Assembly: GCA_049688015.1 (NCBI GenBank)
Contig: JBAVJZ010000152.1
Coordinates: forward strand, 1 to 7,607
From: CSP1-8 sp049688015
GTDB taxonomy: Bacteria > Desulfobacterota > Deferrimicrobia > Deferrimicrobiales > Deferrimicrobiaceae
Direction: 5' to 3'
DNA: 7,607 bases
Shown: piece after piece, positions 1-6,662 of the stretch
How the letters are laid out: the number at the start of each line of letters is the position of its first letter
Numbering within the stretch: position 1 is the first letter of the stretch
Position numbers and translations under genes: made by a program
Notes under the pieces: model-generated
Database searches by the model: none
The model's input: only the letters and a program-made list of their open reading frames with translations
Told to the model about the DNA's origin: nothing

Positions 1-1
1 G

Positions 2-814
2 TTTTACGCTCCCCCTGCCCCTCCGCCTCGCAATGAAGAAGCGGCCCCGAAGGAGCGGTCACCCGGACCTCCCCCGGAACAGTGGACGAACATCTTCGCC
101 CCGTCGAGCGGCATGAACATCCCCTCGCAGTATGCCGATACGGTCGCCGGACCGGTCACGACTTCCACCAGCGCGTACGTCCTGCTCGGAACGATCTCCT
201 CCGACTCCCCCTTCACCCGCCGCGCAATCCTGTGGACGGAAGGGATGAAGGAACCGGTCGTGGTCCGAGAGCATGCGGAAATCGAGCCGGGAGTCCGGGT
301 GGAGACTATCGAACGGGAGCACGTCTGGATCCTTCGCGGGAAGGGAAAGGAAAAGCTGGACCTCCTCCCCGTAGGCTCCCAGGCGAAGAATGTGACTGCT
401 TCGTCGTCGCCCCCGGTGACCAGACGCGCTGCCGGGAACGTCGCCCCGAGGGTTTCCGCGACGACCGCCTCTATTAACGTGAACAAGATCGGGGAGAACG
501 CCTACTCCCTCGACGAAGCCACGGTCACCGAGCTGACGGGGAACATCAACCAGTTCATGACGCAGGTCCGGATCGTCCCCTATTTCGTAGCGAACAAATC
601 GGCGGGATACCGCCTCGCCGCCATGCGCCCCGGGTCCGCCTTCTCGCAGCTGGGGTTCCAGGGGGGGGACGTCATCCAGCGCATCAACGACGTCGAACTT
701 ACCAGCCCCGAGAAAATGTACACGATCTTTCAGAACCTCAAGGACGAAAAGCGTGTGACGATCGACATTCTCCGGCGGGGGAAGAAGGACACGCTCACGT
801 ACGAAATTCGATGA
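2..814 (+). CDS. gspC: Type II secretion system protein GspC (inner-membrane clamp protein), 5'-truncated by window edge
   Basis: The frame is open from the first bases of the window, so this is the C-terminal 270 residues of a longer protein. The expected N-terminal cytoplasmic tail and single membrane helix lie upstream. The visible part begins with a Pro-rich linker (APPAPPPR). Next comes the periplasmic homology region (HR, about residues 56-122 of the fragment), with AYVLLGTI, AILW and ERE-HVWILRGKGKEKLDL. A Ser/Thr/Ala-rich linker follows, then a C-terminal PDZ domain (about 200-268) with GYRLAAMRPGSAF, GFQGGDVIQRINDVELTSPEKM and VTIDILRRGK. In the family, HR contacts the secretin N0 domain and PDZ contributes to substrate or secretin recognition. 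The ATG at 113 is internal, because HR-linker sequence continues upstream of it. The stop overlaps an in-frame ATG of gspD in an ATGA. The PDZ ending, rather than a coiled coil, marks the Xcp/Out/Eps-like class of GspC. Identification is firm from domains and context together. Confidence 0.93.
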   Translation, partial: FYAPPAPPPRNEEAAPKERSPGPPPEQWTNIFAPSSGMNIPSQYADTVAGPVTTSTSAYVLLGTISSDSPFTRRAILWTEGMKEPVVVREHAEIEPGVRVETIEREHVWILRGKGKEKLDLLPVGSQAKNVTASSSPPVTRRAAGNVAPRVSATTASINVNKIGENAYSLDEATVTELTGNINQFMTQVRIVPYFVANKSAGYRLAAMRPGSAFSQLGFQGGDVIQRINDVELTSPEKMYTIFQNLKDEKRVTIDILRRGKKDTLTYEIR

Positions 815-816
815 GC

Positions 817-822
817 AGGGAG
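817..822 (+). promoter_or_regulatory. Shine-Dalgarno site deciding the gspD start
   Basis: AGGGAG lies six bases before the ATG at 829. The in-frame ATG at 811, which overlaps the gspC stop as ATGA, has no comparable purine box at proper spacing; the nearest is a G/A-rich run ending about 21 bases upstream. This favours initiation at 829, although coupled re-initiation at 811 cannot be excluded. Confidence 0.6.
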
Positions 823-828
823 AGAACA

Positions 829-3450
829 ATGAGAATGATGGCCTTGGCCGCCGTACTCTTCGCGCTGTTCCCCGCCTGTGTCCACGCAACGGCGGATCTT
901 CGCACCCCGGGGAGTGCGTCCGCAACCCTCGATAACCAGGCACCCGCCGCTGCCGGGTTTATGGATAACCAGGCGCCCCCCACTGCCGGGTTCGTGGACA
1001 ACCAGGCGCCCGCCACTGCCGGGTACGGGGACAACCAGGCGCCCGCCACTGCCGGGTACGGGGAACCCGTCCCCGCGGCCGACAACCAGGCCGTATTCGA
1101 AGGAAGAATCCGGGACGTCACCTTCTCGAGCACACCCGACTACACCAATGTCGAGGTGGTGATCGACGGGAAAATCGGGGACTACAATTCGATCAAGCTG
1201 ACCGACCCGTTCCGGATCATGGTGGAGATCTCGGGAGTGGACCGGGGTACGGCGGCATCGGAGATCCCGGTGGGAACCCCCCAGGTGAAGACGGTCCGGC
1301 TGTTCCAGATCGGCAGCACGCTGCGGATAATCGTGGAACCGGCCGGGGACCGGGTTGCGCCGTTCCTCGTCAGTCTCGAAGGAAACCGGCTTGTGCTTTC
1401 CATCGGGGGAGCGAAGATGGGGACGACGACGGCGGCGACCGATAACCAGGCGCCCGTTGCCGGCACCGGAACCGGTACGGGTGAGGCCACAAAACAGGCG
1501 GCGCCACCTCCCCGGGCATCCGGTCTGCCTCCGGTCTTCCTGTCGATGGACTTCACCGACGTGGACCTTCCCGTACTGATCAAATTCATCAGCGAGCAGA
1601 CGAAGAAGAACTTCATCTTCGACGAGCGCGTCCAGGGCAAGATCACGATCATCTCGCCCCGCAAGATAAGTCTCGACGAGGCGTACAACGTTTTCCTATC
1701 GGTCCTCCACGTGAAGGGGTTCGCCACCGTGGAGCAGGGCAACACGATCAAGATCATCCCTATGCGGGACGTCAGGCAGGAAGACCTCCCCACCGAGACA
1801 AAGGGGGACGGGGGACCCGACTCCCGGATCATCACCCGGCTGATTCCCCTGCAGTATATCGATGTCGCCGATATCGTCCCCCTGCTGACCCCGCTGGTCT
1901 CCAAGGACGGACTGCTCACGTCGTTCCCCCCCTCCAACACCCTCCTCATCATCGATTCGCGGGCGAACATCGACAAGATCCTCCGGATTCTCCAGGAGAT
2001 CGACCAGGAGGGGACCGGGAGCACGATGCGGCTCTTCTCGCTCAAGAACGCCTCCGTGACGGAAATCGCCAAGACCCTCGACCAGCTCTACAAGGAGATC
2101 GCGGCACCCCAGGCGCCGGCGCGCCGCGGCCGGACAACCCGGCCGACGGTGTCCGGAGGAAACGCCCCGAGGTTCATCCCCGACGTACGCACGAACATCC
2201 TGATCGTCGTCGCGGGGCAGGACGTGTTGTCGGAAATCGGGGACCTGATCAACCGCCTGGATATCCCGACGCCTTCGGGCACGGGAAGGATCAACGTCTA
2301 CTACCTGGAAAACGCGGACGCGGAAGAGGTCGCCAAGGTCCTCGCGTCGCTGACCGAACAACGTCCGGGCACAACCCCGCAGGCCCAACGGCAGGGCGCC
2401 ACGATCAAGGGCGTCATCGCAGCGGAGCTCGAGGGCGGGGTGAAGATCACGGCGGACAAGGACACCAATTCCCTCATCATCATCGCCTCGCTCAACGACT
2501 ACCAGACGCTCGTCGACGTCATCAAGAAACTGGACATCCGCCGGCGGCAGGTGTACGTGGAAGCCCTCATCATGGAAGTGAACCTGGACAATGCGCGCGA
2601 CCTCGGAATCGAATTCCGCGCGGCGGGTGAGATCAATAACGACGGCGCGGTGCTCGGAGGGACGAACTTCAACTTCGCGGGAAATCTCAATGAACTGCTC
2701 GCCTCCCTGGCCACCGGGAACCCCCTCCTGTTTTCCGGAACCGGCTTGCTCGCAGCGGGGATCGCGGGAAACGTCACCCTGCCGGACGGAACGGAAATCC
2801 CCGCCATCACGGCGGTCCTGAGGGCGGCCCAGACCGCCAACAACGTCAACATCCTGTCCACGCCGCACCTGCTGACCATGGACAACAAGGAAGCGGAGAT
2901 CATCGTCGCCGAGAACGTCCCGTTCATCACCAGCCAGTCGCGGGACACGACGAACCTCTCCAACGTGATCAACACGGTCGAACGGAAAGACGTCGGGATC
3001 ATCCTCCGCTTCACGCCGCGCATCAACGAGAGCGATTTCGTCAGTCTGGATATCTACCAGGAGTCGTCCGCCGTCAAGGACATCTCCCTGCTACAGTCCA
3101 CAACCGTCGGCCCCACGACGACGAAACGGTCCGCCAGCACCAGCGTGCTCGTAAAAAGCGGGGATACGGTGATCCTGGGGGGGATGATGCAGGAGACCGT
3201 CTCTAACAACGAATCGAGGGTACCGCTGCTGGGAAGCATCCCGATCCTGGGGAACCTCTTCAAGTTTTCGTCGGTCAGCCGGAAAAAGACGAACCTGCTG
3301 ATCTTCCTGACGCCGCACATCATCAAGTCCCCCGAAGACATGTTCGAGGTGACCACCGAAAACCAGAATAAAATGGACCGGTTCCTCGAAGAGAACAAGG
3401 AAGAGGTGAAGAAGATCTTACCCAAGGGAAAAAAGATGGAATGGCAATAA
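829..3450 (+). CDS. gspD: Type II secretion system secretin GspD with extra N-terminal AMIN-like domain
   Basis: Outer-membrane channel of the T2SS, 873 aa from this start (879 aa from the ATG at 811), against roughly 650-700 for typical GspD. Order of parts: signal peptide (about 1-22, ending ACVHA); DNQAP tandem repeats (35-78) and a partial copy at 85; AMIN-like domain (about 89-195; DPFRIMVEI at 126, VKTVRLFQIGSTLRIIVE at 153); one more DNQAP copy (205) and a Gly-Thr linker; N0 (about 234-310, PPVFLSMDFTDVDLPVLIKF); N1 (331-394); N2 (395-485, with a basic Arg-rich loop); N3 (486-573); secretin barrel (about 574-832) with RQVYVEALIMEV, VPLLGSIPILGNLFKFSS at 798 and LLIFLTPHII. Three ring domains after N0, plus gspC and gspE as neighbours, make this GspD rather than PilQ. 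The C-terminal tail is only about 40 charged residues, with no obvious pilotin-binding S domain. A pilotin-independent or otherwise anchored secretin is possible (inference). The gene runs into gspE with a 10-base overlap. Confidence 0.95.
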   Translation: MRMMALAAVLFALFPACVHATADLRTPGSASATLDNQAPAAAGFMDNQAPPTAGFVDNQAPATAGYGDNQAPATAGYGEPVPAADNQAVFEGRIRDVTFSSTPDYTNVEVVIDGKIGDYNSIKLTDPFRIMVEISGVDRGTAASEIPVGTPQVKTVRLFQIGSTLRIIVEPAGDRVAPFLVSLEGNRLVLSIGGAKMGTTTAATDNQAPVAGTGTGTGEATKQAAPPPRASGLPPVFLSMDFTDVDLPVLIKFISEQTKKNFIFDERVQGKITIISPRKISLDEAYNVFLSVLHVKGFATVEQGNTIKIIPMRDVRQEDLPTETKGDGGPDSRIITRLIPLQYIDVADIVPLLTPLVSKDGLLTSFPPSNTLLIIDSRANIDKILRILQEIDQEGTGSTMRLFSLKNASVTEIAKTLDQLYKEIAAPQAPARRGRTTRPTVSGGNAPRFIPDVRTNILIVVAGQDVLSEIGDLINRLDIPTPSGTGRINVYYLENADAEEVAKVLASLTEQRPGTTPQAQRQGATIKGVIAAELEGGVKITADKDTNSLIIIASLNDYQTLVDVIKKLDIRRRQVYVEALIMEVNLDNARDLGIEFRAAGEINNDGAVLGGTNFNFAGNLNELLASLATGNPLLFSGTGLLAAGIAGNVTLPDGTEIPAITAVLRAAQTANNVNILSTPHLLTMDNKEAEIIVAENVPFITSQSRDTTNLSNVINTVERKDVGIILRFTPRINESDFVSLDIYQESSAVKDISLLQSTTVGPTTTKRSASTSVLVKSGDTVILGGMMQETVSNNESRVPLLGSIPILGNLFKFSSVSRKKTNLLIFLTPHIIKSPEDMFEVTTENQNKMDRFLEENKEEVKKILPKGKKMEWQ
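931..1092 (+). repeat. 33-bp tandem repeats encoding DNQAPxTAGxx, inside gspD
   Basis: Four consecutive 33-base units begin at 931, 964, 997 and 1030. They encode DNQAPAAAGFM, DNQAPPTAGFV, DNQAPATAGYG and DNQAPATAGYG. The third and fourth units are identical at every base, including wobble positions, which indicates a recent duplication or homogenisation. A six-codon spacer (EPVPAA) is followed by a truncated copy, DNQA, at 1081-1092. The repeat preserves the reading frame, so changes in copy number would lengthen or shorten a Pro/Ala/Gly-rich periplasmic linker without breaking the gene. Confidence 0.95.
1093..1413 (+). other. AMIN-like domain coding segment within gspD
   Basis: The segment encodes a beta-rich stretch of about 107 residues. 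It has the pattern of the AMIN family: an initial VFEGRIRDVTF strand, then VEVVIDG, the DPFRIMVEISGV signature (polar-Asp-Pro-x-Arg followed by a hydrophobic strand and Gly), VKTVRLFQIGSTLRIIVE, and a closing NRLVLSIGGA strand. AMIN domains are known in PilQ secretins and AmiC-type amidases, where they bind peptidoglycan and direct localisation. Recognition is by eye from the motif order, not from a profile search. Peptidoglycan binding here is inference. Confidence 0.8.
1441..1464 (+). repeat. Dispersed DNQAP repeat copy downstream of the AMIN segment
   Basis: GATAACCAGGCGCCCG encodes DNQAP, followed by VAG, matching the first part of the 33-base units at 931-1062. It is separated from them by the AMIN-like segment and followed by a Gly-Thr run. 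DNQAP elements therefore flank the AMIN-like domain on both sides and join it to the signal peptide region and to N0. Confidence 0.85.
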
Positions 3451-4979
3451 TGGGGAAGGAAGCGAAAAAGGAAACGGCGCAGGACCTGGCGGCGCTCGTT
3501 CCCGAGGCCGACCTGCTCGGGAAGATCCCGATAGGATACGTCAGGAAGCATCTTCTCCTGCCCTGCCGGGATGCCGACGGGACCCTCGTCATCCTCTCCG
3601 GCAGGCCCGACTCCACCCACGCCCTGGACGAGATCCGCTTTCTGGCCGGTCCCGCCACCGTCCTGTCCGCCCCGGAGGACATCATCCTGGGGAAGATCGA
3701 CACGGCGTACGAGCGGCAACATGCCCCCGAGAAGGAGATCGTGGAGGGGCTTTCCGGGGAGTGGGACTTCGACGTCGAGGCGGCCATCGAGGAGACCCGT
3801 GACCTCCTCGAGTCTCCGGACGAGGGACCGGTGATCAAGTTCGTCCACTCCCTGATCTTCCGTGCAATCCGGGAGCGTTCCAGCGACATCCACGTCGAGC
3901 CGTTCGAGAAGGAACTCGTCGTCCGGAACCGCATCGACGGGATCCTGTACCCCATGGTCAGCCCCCCGCGAAAGTGGCACGCCCCGGTCCTGTCCCGCAT
4001 CAAGGTCATGGCGAACCTGGACATCGGCGAGAGAAGGCTCCCGCAGGACGGCAGGATCCGGATCCGCCTCGGAGGGAAGGAAATCGACATCCGCGTGTCC
4101 GTGGTTCCCACATCGTTCGGGGAGAGGGCGGTCCTCCGAATTCTCGACCGGTCGAATCTCCTGCTGGGACTCGAGGACATCGGGCTGGCCCCCAACGAAC
4201 TGGCTTCCTTGCGGCGCCTCCTGGGAAGGCCCAACGGGATCCTGCTCGTCACCGGACCGACCGGCTCCGGGAAGACCACGACCCTCTACGGAGCGCTGCG
4301 AACGCTCGACTCGGGAACGAAAAACATCATCACCATCGAGGACCCGGTGGAGTACCAGATCCAGGGGATCGGGCAGATCCAGGTCAATCCGAAGATCCAC
4401 CTTACGTTCGCCGGGGGCCTGCGTTCGATCCTGCGCCAGGACCCCGACATCATCATGGTCGGGGAAATCCGGGATCCCGAGACGGCGGAGATCGCGATTC
4501 AGGCGTCGCTGACGGGCCACCTCGTGCTGTCCACCCTCCACACGAATGATTCCGCCAGCGCGGTGACGCGGCTGGTGGACATGGGGATCGAACCTTTCCT
4601 GGTCGCCTCCTCCCTCTCGGCGGTCATCGCCCAGCGTCTCGTGCGCAAGCTCTGCCCGGACTGCCGGGTTCCGTACGACCCGTCCCCTGCGCAGTGGAGG
4701 GAGATGGGGCTCGCCGGGAATCCCTCCGGGCAATTCTTCCGCGCAGGGGGGTGCCCTTCCTGCATGAACACCGGCTACCGCGGGCGGGTGGGAATATTCG
4801 AGATCCTGATTATGGACGAGCGACTCCGCGCCCTCATCCTGGAGCGGGCGGATTCGGAGGGGATCAAGAAATTAGGCGTCTCGCGGGGGATGCGGACGAT
4901 CCTCGCCGCGGGAGCGGAAAAGGTCTGCGCCGGCATCACCTCCGCGGAAGAAGTATTGCGCGTCACCCAGGAAGATTAA
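3441..4979 (+). CDS. gspE: Type II secretion system assembly ATPase GspE
   Basis: Cytoplasmic hexameric ATPase that powers pseudopilus assembly, 512 aa, the usual GspE size. The N-terminal region (about 10-95) resembles the N2E/T2SSE_N module that docks the ATPase to the inner-membrane platform. The catalytic core contains the conserved SSDIHVEPFEKELVVRNRIDG segment (about 147-167), Walker A GPTGSGKTT (272-280), Asp box NIITIEDPVEYQ (295-306), Walker B DPDIIMVGEIRDPETA (334-349) and His box TGHLVLSTLHTNDS (358-371). A zinc-binding tetracysteine CM domain follows, with CPDC at 405-408 and CPSC at 438-441. All key residues are present, so it should be active. The chosen ATG overlaps the end of gspD by 10 bases. 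A second in-frame ATG at 3450 forms a TAATG with the gspD stop and is a serious alternative, shortening the protein by three residues. PilB-type ATPases share these motifs, but the gene neighbourhood settles the T2SS assignment. Confidence 0.96.
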   Translation: MAIMGKEAKKETAQDLAALVPEADLLGKIPIGYVRKHLLLPCRDADGTLVILSGRPDSTHALDEIRFLAGPATVLSAPEDIILGKIDTAYERQHAPEKEIVEGLSGEWDFDVEAAIEETRDLLESPDEGPVIKFVHSLIFRAIRERSSDIHVEPFEKELVVRNRIDGILYPMVSPPRKWHAPVLSRIKVMANLDIGERRLPQDGRIRIRLGGKEIDIRVSVVPTSFGERAVLRILDRSNLLLGLEDIGLAPNELASLRRLLGRPNGILLVTGPTGSGKTTTLYGALRTLDSGTKNIITIEDPVEYQIQGIGQIQVNPKIHLTFAGGLRSILRQDPDIIMVGEIRDPETAEIAIQASLTGHLVLSTLHTNDSASAVTRLVDMGIEPFLVASSLSAVIAQRLVRKLCPDCRVPYDPSPAQWREMGLAGNPSGQFFRAGGCPSCMNTGYRGRVGIFEILIMDERLRALILERADSEGIKKLGVSRGMRTILAAGAEKVCAGITSAEEVLRVTQED

Positions 4980-4984
4980 GAGGT
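4980..4984 (+). promoter_or_regulatory. Shine-Dalgarno site for gspF (GTG start)
   Basis: GAGGT directly follows the gspE stop codon and precedes the GTG at 4989 by four bases. With the preceding A of the stop it reads AGAGGT. It supports a GTG start, for which no ATG alternative exists nearby. Confidence 0.65.
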
Positions 4985-4988
4985 CTGC

Positions 4989-6194
4989 GTGCCCACGTAC
5001 CGGTATACGGGGGTTTCCCGGGAAGGTATCGAGAAAAAGGGGGTCGTCGACGCAGAAAGCGTCTTCGCCGCTCGCCTGAAACTGCGCACGGACGGGATGT
5101 ATCCTATCGCGCTTACGGAGGAGATCGAAAAAGGCAGGCTCTTTCCCTCCCTCTCCCTGCTCGGCCGAAAGGAGTTCCTCCCTCTTCTCACCCGCCAGCT
5201 TGCCACCCTCGTCGGGGCGGGCGTCCCGGTGGTGTCGGCGCTTCAGTCACTCTCTGCCCAGGTGGACGACCCCGAAAGCCGCCGTGTGCTCGTCGAGATC
5301 CAGGAGGACGTCCGCAGCGGGATGTCGCTCGCCCGGGCGATCGAGTCCCAGCCCGGGACGTTTTCCGAACTGTACGGAAGTATGGTGCGCGCCGGCGAGG
5401 AGAGCGGCACGCTACCCCTTTCGCTGTCCCGGCTGGCCGATCACCTCGAGGAACAGGCCCGCACGGTAAACCGGGTCCGGTCGGCCCTGACGTATCCTCT
5501 CCTCATGGCGTCCGTGGCAGGTCTGGTGATCGTCTTCCTCCTGTCTTTCGTGGTGCCGAAGATCGTCGGCGTGTTCTCCCATCTGGGCCAGGCCCTTCCC
5601 CTTCCCACCCGTGTGCTGATCGCGGTCTCCGGCCTCTTCGCTGCCGGATGGTGGGTGCTGCTCCTGCTGCTCGGGGGCATTGTGCTGGCGGGCAGGCGGT
5701 ACCTTGCCACCGACAAGGGAAAGCGGGTCCGCGACTCCTTGCTTCTTCGCCTGCCGATCCTGGGGAGGATCGTCCATCTTTCCGCCCTCTCGCGCTTCGC
5801 CCGCACCCTGTCCACCATGGTGGCGGGCGGGATTCCCATCGACCGGGCGCTGCGGATCGTCGCCCCCGTCGTGGGGAACGCCGTGTTCACGGAGCGGATC
5901 GAGGCGGCGGCAGCCCGCGTCGTGGAGGGATCCTCCCTGTCCGAGGCGCTGCGCCAGCACGCGGAGATTCCTCCCACGCTCGTCCAGATGGTTGCCGTCG
6001 GGGAGGAGAGCGGAAAACTCGATTACCTGCTCGAGAAGATGGGGGAGGCCATCGACGGCGAAGTGGAGGCTCGCCTGTCGCGCGCACTCTCTCTGATGGA
6101 ACCGGTTATCATACTTATCATGGGAACGGTCGTCGCCTACATCGTCATCTCGGTACTGCTGCCGTTGCTCGAGATCTCGACAATCGTCCGCTGA
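4989..6194 (+). CDS. gspF: Type II secretion system inner-membrane platform protein GspF
   Basis: Polytopic inner-membrane core of the assembly platform, 401 aa as expected for GspF. It couples GspE ATPase movement to pseudopilin extraction. The N-terminus MPTYRYTGVSREG is typical of the family. Two homologous T2SSF cytoplasmic helical domains (about 64-187 and 266-388) repeat the same features: GAGVPVVSALQ with RAGEESGTL in the first, and AGGIPIDRALRI with AVGEESGKL in the second. Three hydrophobic segments are visible at about 169-189, 209-234 and 372-393, matching the usual three-helix topology. Translation starts at GTG with GAGGT just upstream, nine bases after the gspE stop. The protein ends 12 bases before gspG, and its TGA sits within the gspG ribosome-binding site. 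PilC is the type IV pilus homologue; context favours GspF. Confidence 0.96.
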   Translation: MPTYRYTGVSREGIEKKGVVDAESVFAARLKLRTDGMYPIALTEEIEKGRLFPSLSLLGRKEFLPLLTRQLATLVGAGVPVVSALQSLSAQVDDPESRRVLVEIQEDVRSGMSLARAIESQPGTFSELYGSMVRAGEESGTLPLSLSRLADHLEEQARTVNRVRSALTYPLLMASVAGLVIVFLLSFVVPKIVGVFSHLGQALPLPTRVLIAVSGLFAAGWWVLLLLLGGIVLAGRRYLATDKGKRVRDSLLLRLPILGRIVHLSALSRFARTLSTMVAGGIPIDRALRIVAPVVGNAVFTERIEAAAARVVEGSSLSEALRQHAEIPPTLVQMVAVGEESGKLDYLLEKMGEAIDGEVEARLSRALSLMEPVIILIMGTVVAYIVISVLLPLLEISTIVR

Positions 6195-6200
6195 GGAGGG
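6193..6200 (+). promoter_or_regulatory. Strong Shine-Dalgarno site for gspG, overlapping the gspF stop
   Basis: GAGGAGGG lies six bases before the gspG ATG and shares its first two bases with the gspF TGA. It is the longest purine-rich Shine-Dalgarno match seen at any junction in the window. This fits the need for much more GspG than the other subunits, since it is the polymerising pseudopilin. The expression inference is not proven by the sequence. Confidence 0.7.
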
Positions 6201-6206
6201 CAAGTC

Positions 6207-6662
6207 ATGGGGAGAATACCGAACGGAAGGGACCGGCTGCGGGGGCGGGCCGGGTTCACCCTCCTGGAAATCATGGTCGTCATCGTCATTCTGGGGCTCC
6301 TCGCCGCCCTCGTGGTCCCGAAGCTGATCGGACGAACGGAGGAGGCGAAGCGCACCCAGACACGGATCCAGATCAAGAACATCGAGCAGGCACTGCAGCT
6401 CTTCAAGCTCGACAACGGGTTCTATCCCGACACCGAACAGGGGATCGAGGCTCTCGTGCACGCCCCGGAAATCGGCAGGGAACCGAAGAACTACCGGAAA
6501 GAGGGATACCTCGATCGGGTACCGAAGGATCCCTGGGGGAGCGTTTACGTCTATGTCTCCCCCGGCACGCACGGGAACTACGACATATCCTCCTACGGGG
6601 CAGACGGTGTTGCCGGCGGGGAAGGCGAGGATGCGGACATCAACTCCTGGGACGCCGAATAG
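6207..6662 (+). CDS. gspG: Major pseudopilin GspG
   Basis: Polymerising subunit of the T2SS pseudopilus, 151 aa. The basic 16-residue leader, ending RGRAG, is followed by FTLLE. The prepilin peptidase GspO/PilD should cleave after Gly16 and methylate Phe17, and Glu21 is the conserved +5 glutamate. The hydrophobic N-terminal helix (about 17-38) is followed by the amphipathic helix continuing through TRIQIKNIEQALQLFKLDNG and by the family motif FYPDTEQGIEAL. VPKDPWG is conserved, and the C-terminal loop SSYGADGVAGGEGEDADINS (128-147) matches the calcium-binding loop of GspG proteins. Mature length is about 135 aa, standard for the family. The start is fixed by a strong Shine-Dalgarno site. The last 32 bases overlap gspH. 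A prepilin peptidase gene is not in the window and must be encoded elsewhere. Confidence 0.97.
   Translation: MGRIPNGRDRLRGRAGFTLLEIMVVIVILGLLAALVVPKLIGRTEEAKRTQTRIQIKNIEQALQLFKLDNGFYPDTEQGIEALVHAPEIGREPKNYRKEGYLDRVPKDPWGSVYVYVSPGTHGNYDISSYGADGVAGGEGEDADINSWDAE
6618..6625 (+). promoter_or_regulatory. Ribosome-binding site for gspH inside gspG
   Basis: GGGGAAGG ends five bases before the ATG at 6631, within the codons for the calcium-binding loop of GspG. Its spacing supports 6631 as the gspH start over the upstream in-frame ATG at 6553, which would give a long Pro/Thr-rich leader unlike a prepilin. The same bases encode conserved Gly residues of gspG, so part of the match may be forced by that protein. 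Confidence 0.5.

Noticed and set aside
829..894. Possible lipoprotein signal in GspD (Cys at position 17, preceded by LFPA)
   Set aside because: The residues before the Cys (Phe-Pro-Ala) do not fit the usual lipobox. A signal peptidase I site after VHA or nearby is more convincing.
795..1133. Minus-strand frame with PAVAGAWLS-type repeats
   Set aside because: The repeats are the reverse complement of the DNQAP units in gspD. The periodicity is explained by the sense strand and there is no other support for a gene.
1696..2868. Minus-strand frame (390 codons) opposite the secretin core
   Set aside because: Its composition (Arg, Asp, Val, Gly) mirrors the complementary gspD codons, and no domain or start context supports it.
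811..3450. Calling this gene pilQ because of the AMIN-like domain
   Set aside because: It has three ring domains (N1-N3) after N0 and sits between gspC and gspE with T2SS pseudopilins downstream. PilQ would lie in a pilMNOPQ cluster and normally has fewer such domains.
3054..4733. Long minus-strand open frame (559 codons) opposite gspD/gspE
   Set aside because: It is antisense to two clearly conserved genes. Its translation is Arg/Gly/Asp-rich with no recognisable domain, as expected when GC-rich codons suppress stops on the other strand.
6553..6630. Upstream extension of gspH to the ATG at 6553
   Set aside because: It would add 26 residues of Pro/Thr-rich sequence before a normal prepilin leader and overlap gspG far more. 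The ATG at 6631 has a purine box at suitable spacing.
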